Shown one piece after another: positions 58,701 to 62,224 of a stretch of 64,000 nucleotides of DNA (the stretch's first letter is position 1; each line of letters begins with the position of its first letter). Under the pieces are notes generated by a model that did not search any database, was not told the DNA's origin, and saw nothing but the letters and a program-made list of their open reading frames with translations. The position numbers and the translations under genes were made by a program. Source of the stretch: Brachypterus glaber (lineage: Eukaryota; Arthropoda; Insecta; Coleoptera; Kateretidae); NCBI GenBank assembly GCA_958510825.1, contig OY294044.1:101408893-101472892 (forward strand). The letters are read 5' to 3'.

Positions 58701-59033
58701 TTGTTTTTAGGAAGCACGACCAACTCAGCAGAAAAAGACCAACTAAACGAGATCAGTGATCGTACAGACGTACATACTATCGAACTTTCGAACGACTCTC
58801 ACTCCCCGTCTTCCCCTGACCGCGACTCCCCCAACAGCGAAGGCCGAGCCACCCCCAACGATCATCAAATGCCCTCGCCGCCTCCTCCGCCCCCTCAACA
58901 GGCCAGGATATACCTCAAACAGGACCTGGTGAACCCAGATAACCTTAAACCCGAAATGCTTGTCCGGTTTAGGGACGTGATGCCGAAAAAAAACGGCCTC
59001 CCTGAGGACATGGACAGTGAAAGTCAAGATTAA
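1003..59033 (+). CDS. Eip93F: Ecdysone-induced transcription factor E93 / Mblk-1, 12 exons, 5' end outside window
   Basis: Spliced coding region of a nuclear DNA-binding regulator. In insects E93 is induced by ecdysone and specifies adult fate at metamorphosis; in the honeybee the orthologue is Mblk-1 (established knowledge). The join is 1003-1194, 2722-2978, 21451-21661, 21960-22194, 51631-51737, 53433-53670, 54007-54238, 54440-54594, 54778-55472, 56119-56437, 58046-58287, 58711-59033. Every junction keeps one frame and gives about 1,067 residues. Seen in order: an acidic Glu/Lys-rich stretch, a CYFC...HHSH cluster (about residues 126-141), a Ser/Asp run, PLDLS (264-268), a first Pipsqueak HTH (about 309-356), a second Pipsqueak HTH (about 660-706), Pro-rich segments and an acidic C-terminus. 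The N-terminal exon is missing because the first codon is split and needs one base from upstream. Family assignment is strong; exact splice choices at exons 2 and 5 are less so. Confidence 0.93.
1218..1455. repeat. Fragment of dispersed repeat R1 (GTAGGAAAAATAG family)
   Basis: Shares blocks with copies at 30974-31271, 32905-33209 and 38049-38343: a cctacgacct motif, a 'ctgacagcagatatgtaaaa' block and the terminal aactaggtcgt(a/t)ggaaaaat. This copy is rearranged, with the blocks shortened. Confidence 0.7.
1552..2549 (-). mobile_element. mariner-family DNA transposon, decayed
   Basis: Inverted termini cgagggcgggctgaaaag at 1552 and, inverted, cgaggctgggctgaaaag at 2549, flanked by TA on both sides (1550-1551 and 2550-2551), as expected for Tc1/mariner insertion. 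The 998-bp element encodes a broken mariner transposase on the minus strand. It sits in E93 intron 1, antisense to the gene. Confidence 0.9.
1617..2370 (-). pseudogene. mariner transposase pseudogene
   Basis: Reading the minus strand from ATG at 2370-2368, the product starts [13 protein letters not shown], a mariner-type N-terminus. A frame further on reads [13 protein letters not shown] and [17 protein letters not shown], the conserved block carrying the first catalytic Asp of the middle region. A different frame has the end, [12 protein letters not shown] and ELKGDFVEK. The frame shifts at least twice and is interrupted by stops. Where mariners normally carry HPPYSPDLAPSD, this copy reads HPPYYYLFP, so the third catalytic Asp is deleted. 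It cannot encode active transposase. Confidence 0.88.
2722..2978 (+). CDS. Eip93F: E93 exon B, acidic region and CYFC...HHSH cluster
   Basis: Acceptor attttttacag at 2721, donor ttttg|gtaagt at 2978, ending on a codon boundary. It encodes about residues 64-149: an acidic, charged region with a tandem six-residue repeat ([18 protein letters not shown]), then [20 protein letters not shown]. The Cys-x2-Cys followed by clustered His could bind zinc, which is inference. An in-frame alternative acceptor lies 18 bases downstream (atcatcag at 2739). Confidence 0.88.
3060..3235. repeat. Dispersed repeat R2, copy 1
   Basis: Contains gcttagcataaattca, then ctgattagaagcgaccgcaa and cctgtccccactct, shared with slight divergence by 42775-42955. 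The family is not recognised. Confidence 0.75.
3405..3845. repeat. Foldback element with AT-rich arms
   Basis: Left arm ttttagctttgaatattttt (3410 onward) pairs imperfectly with aaaaatatccaacgctaaaa near 3825-3842. Inner arms both carry gtgacgt. Non-coding, MITE-like. The short ORF on the minus strand here is an accident of the arm. Confidence 0.5.
3925..4005. repeat. Strong hairpin
   Basis: The arm cttgctaagctgaaaggt pairs with acctttcagcttagcac about 30 bases further on, followed by matching acaacact/aatactgttgt flanks. A short palindromic insertion or MITE core. Confidence 0.6.
5340..5615 (-). repeat. Dispersed repeat R3, inverted relative to the copy at the window's right edge
   Basis: Includes aaaacctcgcgtcaacg and ggcgcctatgcgagcact. 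The reverse complement of this block, together with the cgaattatgagg block near 5385, recurs at 63810-64000. Family unknown. Confidence 0.75.
6087..7268. mobile_element. Long foldback element
   Basis: Left end has acccctataacttttttgtt, right end aacaaaaaagttataggggg. Further inside, catgtataatttgtcaat pairs with attgacaaattatacatg, and 'acaccctgtatattttta' pairs with 'taaaaatatacagggtgt'. The arms are several hundred bases around an AT-rich centre. No ORF. Confidence 0.75.
7270..7530. repeat. A/T homopolymer-rich tract
   Basis: Nearly pure runs of A and T with scattered G, of no obvious coding or structural role. It borders the foldback element to its left. Confidence 0.6.
7725..8040. mobile_element. 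PIF/Harbinger-like MITE, truncated copy
   Basis: The left end gggaacgttcaagtattacg follows a TAA and matches the intact copies at 31272 and 32018. After the Ns the sequence continues with the same family interior (ccattaacatgggcgtaaca) and breaks off near 8040, before the right terminal repeat. Confidence 0.75.
7761..7960. other. Assembly gap (200 N)
   Basis: Exactly 200 Ns, a round placeholder size. The 13 bases cgcaaatttttat occur immediately on both sides, suggesting overlapping contig ends rather than missing sequence. Confidence 0.95.
9400..9580. repeat. Dispersed repeat with short inverted arms
   Basis: Contains ctcgagagatactatttggc, gcgcagcctggcc and agcatctcgag. A related block at 23475-23570 has gaggcgtagcctaggcc and catttcgagagatgg. 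The phrase ccaaacctccagattt at 9415 recurs at 9890. Confidence 0.5.
10732..10918 (+). mobile_element. tRNA-derived SINE, 5'-truncated
   Basis: Body of the SINE family also seen at 57012, 28087 and 26403: cctcactggcgccgattgcc, then gccggtggttccctctac and cctcgtac-complement gtacgaggtta. The tRNA head is missing upstream of the end of box B. Ends in an A/C-rich tail. Confidence 0.88.
11740..11770. repeat. Perfect 15-bp-arm palindrome
   Basis: aatacacattgtgta at 11740-11754, one spacer base, then its exact reverse complement at 11756-11770. Confidence 0.85.
13330..13812. mobile_element. Foldback element
   Basis: The left arm, ctttaaaatcgtacaagaaa with caatgtttagtggtaaat, is matched inverted by atttaccactaaacattg and cttgtacgattttaaag. 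Outer ends aggctttaattaaagcgggg and ccccgctctaattgaagcct also pair. Arms of about 100 bases. Non-coding. Confidence 0.8.
14646..15354. mobile_element. Foldback element, GCGGTCC family, copy 1
   Basis: TA, then caaagcggtccaaaagtcac, and the inverse ending gaccgcattg, then TA. The ends carry a C run on the left and a G run on the right. The interior is also largely palindromic (cttataaaattctccattta against agagaattttataagc). Non-autonomous, probably mobilised by a Tc1/mariner-type transposase given the TA flanks (inference). Confidence 0.85.
15742..16823. mobile_element. Foldback element, GCGGTCC family, long variant
   Basis: TA, then cagagcgatccaaaagtcac, and ttggaccgaactg followed by TA. The middle (about 16280-16630) is a long near-perfect inverted repeat: catgattctggccgtttgga pairs with tccaaacggccggaatcatg. 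Partial relatives lie at 42285-42490 and 45670-45990. The 117-codon ORF over the palindrome is an accident of the arms. Confidence 0.85.
17319..18212. mobile_element. Foldback element ending TAGTCCAGT
   Basis: Left tagtccagtcaaataa, right ttattttactggacta, flanked by TTA on both sides (or by TA if the boundary is moved two bases in). Arms include cgggtgatttgc/gcaaatcacccgg and gaacacttctgtta/taacaggagtgttc. Non-coding. Confidence 0.8.
18624..18862. mobile_element. Harbinger-like MITE, variant interior
   Basis: The terminus aagttcaagtattacgtaac pairs with the inverted 'gttacgtaatacttgaacgc', and TAA flanks both ends. The interior differs from the 31272 copy and is itself palindromic (cttcatacctcggttctcgc against gcgagaactggtgtatgaag). 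Confidence 0.85.
19218..19793. mobile_element. MITE ending TTTTTTCACTACTAG plus attached hairpin, copy 1
   Basis: Left ttttttcactactagcttta, right tagtagtgaaaaaactaa, followed by a second hairpin with actacggtaaagaagac and gtcttctctaccttgg. A related copy at 51761-52314 has the same order, so both parts travel together. Confidence 0.8.
19900..20902. mobile_element. Decayed GCGGTCC-family element interrupted by another element
   Basis: The right end tgacttttagacggaactg, followed by TA, and the inner tagtttaagttgtcttattt match the family at 14646 and 35158. A different foldback element (20218-20852) sits in its right arm. The left terminus is not clear. Confidence 0.6.
20218..20852. mobile_element. 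Foldback element, CAGGGT family, nested
   Basis: TA, then cagggtaattcagaaataag, and cttattcctaaataagcctg, then TA. The inner arms ggttggtccggaaatgagct and catttccggaccaacctt are inverted copies. Related to 61537-62224, with fragments near 34870-35075 and 39850-39990. Confidence 0.83.
21226..21321. repeat. (CTT)n microsatellite close to an acceptor
   Basis: About 95 bases of nearly pure TTC/CTT, with two interruptions, ending 130 bases upstream of the exon C acceptor. In transcript sense it is a long pyrimidine tract. Confidence 0.95.
21451..21661 (+). CDS. Eip93F: E93 exon C, Ser/Asp-rich
   Basis: Acceptor ttaattttag at 21450, phase 0. Reads [20 protein letters not shown], then a His/Asn-rich stretch ([16 protein letters not shown]) and [13 protein letters not shown]. 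The donor tcaggag|gtaaat leaves one base. About residues 150-219. The acidic-serine run resembles casein kinase II sites, a common feature of transcription factors, but no phosphorylation is shown by sequence alone. Confidence 0.9.
21662..21959 (+). other. Intron 3, 298 bp
   Basis: gtaaat...ttttatag. No repeat is recognised beyond a short ctctactagctttagaa phrase that resembles the start of the MITE at 19218. Confidence 0.9.
21960..22194 (+). CDS. Eip93F: E93 exon D with PLDLS co-repressor motif
   Basis: Reads [20 protein letters not shown], then [15 protein letters not shown] and [15 protein letters not shown]. The PLDLS at 22091-22105 (residues 264-268) matches the PxDLS consensus by which transcription factors bind the co-repressor CtBP. 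The vertebrate relative LCOR also uses such motifs (established knowledge). The donor ttcaa|gtaagt leaves two bases. About residues 220-297. Confidence 0.92.
24627..24988. mobile_element. Foldback element rich in GGATATCC
   Basis: Termini cagcacataacaac and ttattatgtgctg are inverted, with TA on the left. The interior repeats (T)GGATATCC-like motifs many times and pairs across the centre (atatactttctggatatcc against ggatatact...ccagaaagtatat). No ORF. Confidence 0.8.
26403..26662 (-). mobile_element. SINE with tRNA head type 1
   Basis: Minus-strand element. The tRNA-like head occupies about 26581-26662, with box A tggtgtagtgga and box B gagttcgattc on the minus strand. It continues into the same body as the other SINE copies (ggcgccgattt..., ccggtggttcac, gtacgag). 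The head sequence differs from that of copies at 28353 and 57012 although the body is shared. Confidence 0.88.
27130..27150. repeat. Terminal fragment of the CAGGCCCACAA family
   Basis: cacaggcccacaaaaaaaa matches the ends of elements at 29440 and 50828. No matching right end was found nearby. Confidence 0.45.
28087..28353 (-). mobile_element. SINE with tRNA head type 2
   Basis: Minus strand. The head (about 28272-28353) has box A tagctcagtggt and box B gagttcaaacc; the body is as in the other copies. The tail (complement of tttatgtttg repeats) is at 28087-28111. It lies inside the foldback element 27726-29177, so it inserted later. Confidence 0.9.
28517..28570. repeat. Tandem duplication of a 27-bp unit
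   Basis: Two exact adjacent copies of a unit beginning gtagaagaagaagtaaaag, at 28517-28543 and 28544-28570. The 84-codon minus-strand ORF over it contains the repeated peptide but is otherwise unremarkable. Confidence 0.9.
29440..29979. mobile_element. MITE, CAGGCCCACAA family, copy 1
   Basis: caggcccacaaaaaag at the left and ttttttttgtgggcct at the right. Inner arms both speak of a ctgtcgt-type motif (agattgtctgtgctggggtt against aacgacagtacagacaat). It contains the minisatellite at 29743-29865. Confidence 0.75.
29743..29865. repeat. Minisatellite of degenerate CACCAAG(C) units
   Basis: About 15 units of 7 to 9 bases such as accaagc, accaggc and acgaaac in a row, unlike the AT-rich surroundings. 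It lies between the arms of the MITE 29440-29979. Confidence 0.85.
30184..30436. mobile_element. Twin-hairpin element
   Basis: Two hairpins of the same family. At 30184-30249 the arms are aaattctgtatttgttc and gaacaaatacaatattt. At 30364-30431 the arms are ggccaaccaaataaatactg and cagtatttatttggttggc, almost perfect. Both are bordered by gaaaagtgtaac/gttacactttcc. Confidence 0.75.
30974..31271. repeat. Dispersed repeat R1, copy
   Basis: Starts tttttccaacgacctagtta, contains acccgttgcctatgacaacg and 'catatctgctgtcagtaa', and ends gcgtagtcggtgcgta, right where a Harbinger-like MITE begins. The copies at 38049 (same orientation) and 32905 (opposite) show the boundaries. Confidence 0.85.
31272..31416. 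mobile_element. PIF/Harbinger-like MITE, intact
   Basis: 145 bp. gggaacgttcaagtattacg at the left and cgtaatacttgaacgctccc at the right, with TAA on each side. The 3-bp TWA duplication is the signature of PIF/Harbinger insertion (established knowledge). No coding capacity. Confidence 0.9.
31974..32266. mobile_element. Foldback element TCGTCGCC, carrying a nested MITE
   Basis: TA, then tcgtcgcctcccttacaaag, and ctttgtaaggaaggcgacga, then TA. The inner arms atctcaaaatg and cattttaagat also pair. The MITE at 32018-32166 lies between them. Confidence 0.85.
32018..32166. mobile_element. PIF/Harbinger-like MITE, nested
   Basis: 149 bp, nearly the same as 31272-31416 with a small ccaccg duplication. 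Here the flanking triplet is TTA on both sides. Confidence 0.92.
32905..33209. repeat. Dispersed repeat R1, inverted copy
   Basis: Reads attacgcaccgagtacgcga to aactaggtcgtaggaaaaat, the reverse of the 30974 and 38049 copies. Confidence 0.85.
33595..34165. mobile_element. Foldback element
   Basis: gtgtggcggaaaggaaaaag pairs with ccttttttcctttccgcctcac, and ataagaatgcggtgccgtga pairs with atcgcattgttgtg...cgttcttatg. The two short ORFs here are read through the arms. Confidence 0.6.
34850..35080. repeat. Fragment of the CAGGGT (20218/61537) family
   Basis: Carries cactgtaggagcaaccgttt, tttttaaaaggctattactcc and gccctgcagcattaaac, all present (inverted or direct) in 61537-62224. Confidence 0.7.
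35158..35858. mobile_element. Foldback element, GCGGTCC family, copy 2
   Basis: TA, then cagagcggtccaaaagtcac, and gtgacttttggaccgcactg, then TA. The interior matches 14646-15354. Confidence 0.88.
36896..37229. mobile_element. Foldback element
   Basis: Arms aaactattgttcacca and tggtgaacaatagttt, then gtcgacgctgttaatactca and tgagtattaacagcgtcgac, then tggtccatgactcat and atgagtcatggacca. About 130-base arms around an AT-rich loop. Confidence 0.85.
38049..38343. repeat. Dispersed repeat R1, copy
   Basis: Starts tttttcctacgacctagtta, ends aggttcgcgtactcggtgcg. Same orientation as 30974. Confidence 0.85.
39236..39743. mobile_element. Foldback element with gcaagttt motif
   Basis: gtagcaatttgtgcgcaagt pairs with acttgcgtacaaattgctcc, and ttgatgctatgcaagttt with aaacttgcatagcatcaa. 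The outer edges gccgcttaacacg and catgtaaagtggtc match weakly. The interior repeats gcaagttt several times. Confidence 0.8.
39850..39990. repeat. Fragment of the CAGGGT (20218) family
   Basis: agagccgtagctcccttagg and catttccggaccaaacttta match the right arm of 20218-20852. Confidence 0.75.
40815..41616. mobile_element. Element with CCCAGC...GCTGGG ends and GCCGGTAACGG repeats
   Basis: cccagcaaaca at the left and gttggctggg at the right. The left part repeats gccggtaa(c/t)gg and gccgata many times, and the right end has aggctagccgataatcg. The centre holds a hairpin (gcatagttctatctcttt against aaagagatagaactatgc). Family not recognised. Confidence 0.6.
42070..42255. repeat. Imperfect tandem duplication of about 85 bases
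   Basis: cgctaggtggtgcgatatgg...gagaattttat...gtgc is followed by cactaggtggctgatttgg...gggaattttat...gtgc. Confidence 0.55.
42285..42490. repeat. Fragment of the long GCGGTCC variant
   Basis: Shares ttccgccattttg, gaattcaatactgaataata and tacttacaaaatttcac with 15742-16823. Confidence 0.7.
42775..42955. repeat. Dispersed repeat R2, copy 2
   Basis: gagcttagcataaattcaac, ctgattagaaccgaccaca and ggctgtccccactctacaat match 3060-3235. Confidence 0.75.
43287..44449. mobile_element. Foldback element, CAGGGTGTATTTGAAATAGCG family, long copy
   Basis: TA, then cagggtgtatttgaaatagc, and the inverse end aaatttcctacaccgtg, then TA. Arms are over 500 bases each (ataagggagctaggcccctt against aagggacgtagctccctta). 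The short ORFs at 43531-43722 and 44015-44215 are the same peptide read off the two arms, so not genes. Confidence 0.85.
44634..44882. mobile_element. Foldback element
   Basis: ttacctaaaagaaaaacgtg pairs with cacgtttttcttttaggtaa, and gagaagagtttgatg...gccaaaacaagc with gcttgttttggccatcaaac. Bounded by ttcgaaa and tttcgaa. Confidence 0.85.
44892..45616. mobile_element. Foldback element, GCGGTCC family, copy 3
   Basis: TA, then cagtgcggtccaaaagtcac, and gacttttggaccgctctg, then TA. Ten-base C and longer G runs lie just inside the ends. Confidence 0.88.
45670..45990. repeat. Half copy of the long GCGGTCC variant
   Basis: ggtctttctaccttcaaatt, tgtgaaattttgtaggtata and aaagtgccattttttggcc match the left half of 15742-16823. 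Confidence 0.7.
46678..46740. repeat. (GAT)n microsatellite
   Basis: About 21 uninterrupted GAT/ATG units. It produces a meaningless poly-Met ORF. Confidence 0.95.
46741..46860. repeat. Small foldback
   Basis: agtactagtttcataacac...ttttagcgcac pairs with gtgcgctaaaa...gtgttatgaaacgagt. Confidence 0.65.
47281..47424. mobile_element. Short foldback MITE
   Basis: actgtcctaatacgccagaa and ttctagcgtagtagggcagt, with agcagtaactccatttgtc against gacaaatagagttactgct. TA flanks both sides. Confidence 0.8.
47681..48504. mobile_element. Foldback element, CAGGGTGTATTTGAAATAGCG family, shorter copy
   Basis: TA, then cacggtgtatttgaaatagc, and gctatttcaaatacaccctg, then TA. It lacks a few hundred bases of the right arm present at 43287-44449. 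Confidence 0.85.
48871..49656. mobile_element. Foldback element with inverted minisatellite arms
   Basis: Outer ends ggataggtcggggtaaatgaggaggtg and cacctcctcaaatcttatc pair. Inside, 48918-49022 is a direct array of about 25-base units (atctctattccacatttct) and 49432-49540 is the same array inverted, with about 400 bases between. Both arrays end in a shared unique block (agtacgtagtgcagagtaga). Non-coding; peptides such as [10 protein letters not shown] are read from the array. Confidence 0.8.
49819..50665 (+). mobile_element. Tc1-like DNA transposon, decayed
   Basis: TA, then cagtctgttcaacaagagcg, and cgcttttgttggacagactg, then TA. The 847-bp element has a broken transposase on the + strand. 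It is the last large element before exon E. Confidence 0.88.
49900..50575 (+). pseudogene. Tc1-like transposase pseudogene
   Basis: A fragment at about 50235-50432 reads [12 protein letters not shown], then [19 protein letters not shown]. This is the Tc1 catalytic block: Asp in DNDPK and the final acidic residue in N(P)IENVW. The usual NPIEN is NLIEN here. Upstream, DFVWECF-like coding is frameshifted and N-terminal regions are not readable as one frame. Inactive. Confidence 0.82.
50828..51252. mobile_element. MITE, CAGGCCCACAA family, copy 2
   Basis: TA, then cacaggcccacaa, and ttgttggcctgtg, then TA. The inverted match continues outward into flanking acaatataacatat/atatgttatattgt, giving 30-base arms. 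The interior has paired AT-rich stretches. Confidence 0.8.
51631..51737 (+). CDS. Eip93F: E93 exon E, first half of HTH psq domain 1
   Basis: With acceptor ataatttcag at 51630 it reads [19 protein letters not shown], then [17 protein letters not shown], and the donor aaattag|gtaaga leaves one base. A second in-frame acceptor at 51642 (tgattttag) would drop four residues. The sequence [17 protein letters not shown] is the first helix of a Pipsqueak-type HTH. I chose the upstream acceptor because its pyrimidine tract is better and it is the first AG. Confidence 0.88.
51738..53432 (+). other. Intron 5, splits HTH domain 1
   Basis: gtaaga...tttgttag. It contains the MITE 51761-52314, starting 24 bases after the donor. 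The rest is AT-rich. A minus-strand ORF at 52267-52608 shows no recognised domain. Confidence 0.85.
51761..52314. mobile_element. MITE ending TTTTTTCACTACTAG, copy 2
   Basis: Same layout as 19218-19793: ttttttcactactagcttta, ctctcctagtaggagt, tagtagtgaaaaaactaa, then the hairpin with ctgctacgcagctcgggatt. Clearly diverged from copy 1 but alignable along its length. Confidence 0.83.
53433..53670 (+). CDS. Eip93F: E93 exon F, second half of HTH psq domain 1
   Basis: [20 protein letters not shown] completes the Pipsqueak HTH (helix-turn-recognition helix; ends about residue 356 at YKL). An acidic linker follows ([20 protein letters not shown]), then [11 protein letters not shown]. Acceptor tttgttag at 53432, donor cctcag|gtaaaa, leaving two bases. 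The minus-strand ORF across this exon is a shadow. Confidence 0.94.
53671..54006 (+). other. Intron 6, 336 bp
   Basis: gtaaaa...ttccacttag. No repeats recognised. Confidence 0.9.
54007..54238 (+). CDS. Eip93F: E93 exon G
   Basis: Reads [20 protein letters not shown], then [20 protein letters not shown] and [18 protein letters not shown]. Mixed helical character, no recognised named domain. Acceptor cacttag at 54006, donor gaaaag|gtaagg on a codon boundary. Confidence 0.92.
54239..54439 (+). other. Intron 7, 201 bp
   Basis: gtaagg...taattttcag. Nothing else seen. Confidence 0.9.
54440..54594 (+). CDS. Eip93F: E93 exon H
   Basis: Starts [20 protein letters not shown] and continues [20 protein letters not shown], ending NGCDIY plus two bases. 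Too short and without an ATG-led frame to show in a simple ORF scan; supported by phase on both sides and by the acceptor ttttcag at 54439 and donor atag|gtaaaa at 54594. Ser/Pro-rich with a basic-hydrophobic LKIPSF segment. Confidence 0.9.
54595..54777 (+). other. Intron 8, 183 bp
   Basis: gtaaaa...ttttcttacag. Nothing else seen. Confidence 0.9.
54778..55472 (+). CDS. Eip93F: E93 exon I, HTH psq domain 2
   Basis: Largest exon. The Ser/Pro-rich N-terminal part ([20 protein letters not shown]) is followed by a Gly/Gln linker and a second Pipsqueak [23 protein letters not shown], then [20 protein letters not shown] and YKVKERHLM (about residues 660-706). A basic tail [11 protein letters not shown] may serve nuclear import (inference). 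The exon must end at 55472 (cag|gcaagt). Using the GT at 55477 would read only six more codons before a stop. Confidence 0.95.
55473..56118 (+). other. Intron 9, GC-AG type
   Basis: Donor cag|gcaagtaac, acceptor aattttttag at 56118. The GC donor has the strong exon-side CAG and AAGT extension typical of GC-AG introns. Exon I ends with one base of a codon and exon J begins with two, so only the GC site keeps frame. No clear transposon is seen inside. Confidence 0.88.
56119..56437 (+). CDS. Eip93F: E93 exon J, Pro/aromatic-rich
   Basis: Reads [20 protein letters not shown], then [20 protein letters not shown] and [20 protein letters not shown], ending LDGIIR. More GC-rich than its surroundings, as expected for exon sequence. 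Donor taataag|gtaagc leaves two bases. The minus-strand ORFs here are shadows. Confidence 0.94.
57012..57276 (+). mobile_element. SINE with tRNA head type 2, full length
   Basis: Head with gggaaattagctcagcggtt (box A tagctcagcggt) and box B-like aagttcaaacc, the shared body (ggcgccgattgccttttt, gccggtggttccctctac, gtacgaggtta) and a (taaaca)n tail. Sense to E93. The best reference copy of the family in the window. Confidence 0.92.
57591..57637. repeat. Tandem 10-bp repeat (GAGATATAAG)
   Basis: Four to five near-identical units inside the right arm of the foldback. The left arm has only a single related gaatatctcttaa, so the expansion happened after the element formed. Confidence 0.9.
58046..58287 (+). 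CDS. Eip93F: E93 exon K
   Basis: Reads [20 protein letters not shown], then [20 protein letters not shown] and [20 protein letters not shown], ending NSPLNFAS. Acceptor tatttccag at 58045, donor cttcag|gtagtt leaving one base. The ATG at 58014 is upstream of the acceptor and is not a start. Confidence 0.93.
58288..58710 (+). other. Intron 11, 423 bp
   Basis: gtagtt...ttgtttttag. The short ORFs inside are AT-rich noise. Confidence 0.9.
58711..59033 (+). CDS. Eip93F: E93 exon L, C-terminus and stop
   Basis: Reads [20 protein letters not shown], then [20 protein letters not shown], a proline run ([20 protein letters not shown]) and [20 protein letters not shown], ending in DMDSESQD and TAA at 59031-59033. 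I read the [13 protein letters not shown] segment before the acidic tail as the family's C-terminal block. Acceptor ttgtttttag at 58710. Confidence 0.94.
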
Positions 59034-60630
59034 CGTTTTTGGGAACAAAAAATAAGTCCAAATTAAAAAAGTAAGTGAACTATACGAAACATACAACATC
59101 AAAAACATATCGGTTAAACAAGAAATTATTATTTTTGGTTGAAAAATGATGACAAGAAAGTGTTTAGAAAGGAAATATGGTTGATTAATGTTCAGCGTAT
59201 TTCACAAACACTGTATTACCAAGATATTGACTACCTTAGAGACTGATCTGAAATTTTATATGGGTGTTCTTGAAAAATAAAAATAAGAAATTTTATTACA
59301 TAATTTTAAAACGTTTAAGAAAGGATTAAACTTATATTTCATTACAAACGTTTTAAATAGCCCCTGTATATTACAAAGATCAGTTGCAAAATTAAATTGA
59401 ATTACATTTTTAAAATTTTAAATACTGATTTAATTTTTACTGATTTATAGAAATTATTTTTATTTATTTTACAAGGAATTATTTTAACTAAAAATATTAG
59501 ATTTTATGTATTTATTTATTGCCTAGTTTAATTAAAAATTATAAAGTGCCAAAAAATTTAAATATATTTGAGGTTAATGACTTATTTTTGAAAATATTGA
59601 AACGTATAAGAGTGTTAGTATAATGTTCAAAAACCAAATATTTTAATATAGTATTAAAAAAAACCTTTTTAGAGAAAAGGAAATGCCAAGAAATTACTAA
59701 AATATTCTAAAATATTATTTAGTTTGTTTTCGGTATTTATTTGGTATATCTCTTTCCTTAAGGTTAAAAAACTAAAACAAAAGTAATTATTTGATTTACT
59801 TGTCAAATACCCTAATTAGTTGTTCAGTTTTACATTTCTTAATTTGTTCTATAAATTTTTCAAAAATAAAAATTAGGTCAGTATTTTAAATTCTTTTGAA
59901 ACAAAACTCGATAAAACTACGTAAATAAGAAACAGAAGCAAAAATACTCTTTGACGGTATTTGTTACATTTTTTTTTATTGTGTAGACTAGTATTTTATA
60001 TGAATCAAAGCAGTTTTTAAAATTAAGTGTTTTAAATTCATTCCCTAGTTTGATTGGTCAAATATACTAAAAAATAAACATTCCAAGCATTTTTTACTGA
60101 ATATTTATTAGATTATTGTCATTGTGGGGAAAACTTAAAAATTGCACAAGTTTTTTTTTTTAATAGTTATTTATTACACTATACTATTTTGCGGTTGTTG
60201 AACGAGTCCAGAGGTTTTTCTTTTTAATTTAAGAACTTTAGAAGTAATAAATGAAAAATATTTATAAGTAGGTATTACAATAATCAAATATGATAAAGTA
60301 TCATTATTTAATTAGAGTTTGTATGCCTTTTTTTAATTTTTAGAATTTTTCTTTAAAAACAATAAAATCATTTTTTTTTCTAGAGTTTAAACAATTGAAT
60401 ATAAGCAACAGTTTTTTTTTTTAATTTTAAACAAAATTATAAAAATATTCTATCAATCATTTTTATTACATTTTTATTTATTTATGTAGGTTATTACTTC
60501 TTTTTCATGGAATACAAAAATAATAAGAAAATCAATGCCTTTGTGATCTTTTTTTATAATAGCTTGGTGGTTATCTTGTTAAAATCCAATAAAAATAAAA
60601 TTGTTATCTATTTATTTAGATACTTAAATA
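59034..60630 (+). other. 3' UTR, end undetermined
   Basis: AT-rich sequence directly after the stop. AATAAA-type hexamers occur at 59276-59281 and again further on (for example near 60360 and 60590), but AT-richness makes them uninformative. No repeat family is seen until about 60634, consistent with a real UTR of up to 1.6 kb. Confidence 0.55.
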
Positions 60631-60633
60631 ATA

Positions 60634-60840
60634 ATCGTCTTTTATCCACGGCCGTGATTAATGGGCCTATTAATCACGGGTCTGTAAAAATAAATCGTTT
60701 CAAATTTAAAACGACCGTGGATAAAGTGTAGAATTCTACTCGCGTATAATAGCTAATAATCATTCGGGTGATTAGGTCACTCGCCTTTCGGCTTGTGTCC
60801 CAAAATTCGCCCTCATTGATTAATAGCAATTATTATATGC
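60634..60840. repeat. Hairpin repeat downstream of E93
   Basis: 'gtcttttatccacggccgt' pairs with acgaccgtggataaa, the inner gtgattaatgggcctattaatcac is a palindrome, and gctaataatcattc pairs with gattaatagcaattatta. MITE-like. Confidence 0.6.
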
Positions 60841-61536
60841 TCATTGAATAATATACTATTACTTTTTCAAAAAAAAAAATATATATACATACATAGGTAC
60901 TATTATTGTAAGTTATATCATATTTTGAGATTAATTTTTGATATATTCTAAAATACAATTCAAAAACCAAAATAATTGTGCCTCTTTAAAAATATGTGAT
61001 ATTTAGTAAGAATTTTACCAAAATATTTAGTTTAAGATTAAATTAAGTCAATTTTGTTATTCATGTGTTAATTCATATCAAAATTTATATTTAAAAAAAG
61101 TAGGGGGTCAAAAATTAACAATAATCTAATAGATATAGCAAACGATTTCTAAGACTAGCATATTTGACTAATTTAAATTTGTGCATACAAGGATCGAAAG
61201 GACCTTATTGTCCTTTTGGTGCTCTTGATACCTTTTTATCGGTCTGTTTTTAAATCATTTAGTGTATCATATGGTATGTATCCTATTTTTTAAATAATTT
61301 GATTATTTGCATCTCATAGATCATTAATGGAAATATAAAAAAAGAACTAATAATATAATCAAAACTTTAGTATTAGTATGTCATAATATTTGGTATTTTG
61401 TAAAAAAATCTAATTTTAATAAATTTATTTGGAGCTATTTTGAACTTTAAAAATTATTAAATATTTATTATAAAGAAATTAGGTTACCAAAAAATATTAA
61501 CAATATTTTGCTACATAAAAATAAAATAAATGCATA
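60841..61536. other. AT-rich non-coding DNA
   Basis: Nothing recognised. Could be distal UTR or intergenic. Confidence 0.6.
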
Positions 61537-62224
61537 CAGGGTAATTAGTAACTGCCATGCCAAAAATATAAAAAAAAGTTTCTATAAAGGTTGGTCCGGA
61601 AATGAGCCCATAGGGAGCTACGGCCCTTCAAAGAAGACATATTGAATAAAGAACAAAAAAAAAGCATCAATAAAATTTTAATGCTGCAGGGTGATTCTTC
61701 ATTTAAAACTGATCAAAAAAGTATTCTTTATCAAAACACCTACATTTAATATTAAAGGAGTAATATACTTTTAAAAAGTAACGTTTTTGGTAGCACAAAA
61801 TGTCCTTTTAAACGGTTGCTCCTACAGTGTTACACTATATGACATTTTTTATGTATTTTTACTCAAGGAATCCATATTTTTTACAAAAAAATCAAAAACA
61901 GTACACAAAAAGTTTGGGGCAAATATGTGTTAAGCCTAATATTTTTTTCCGTCTAGGGACGCCTTTGGATAAATTCAAAAAAATTAATTAACTTAAACTT
62001 ATTGCCCTTATTAATACTAGTGTACATGCAAAATTTTGTCTCCCTAGCTTAAAGGTTACCAGAGTTATTAATTAAAAAGTCCAAACCTTATTTCTATTAC
62101 AATTTTAAAGGGCAGTAGCTCCCTTGTGGATCATTTGTGGACCGACCTTTATAGGAACTTTTTTATATTTTAGGATGCAGAATCACCTCCTAAAATTTGG
62201 CATGCCAGTTATTGATCACCCTGT
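61537..62224. mobile_element. Foldback element, CAGGGT family
   Basis: TA, then cagggtaattagtaactgcc, and ggcatgccagttattgatcaccctg, then TA. Inner arms ggttggtccggaaatgagcc and gtggaccgacctttatagga. Shares its interior with 20218-20852 and the fragment near 34870. Confidence 0.85.
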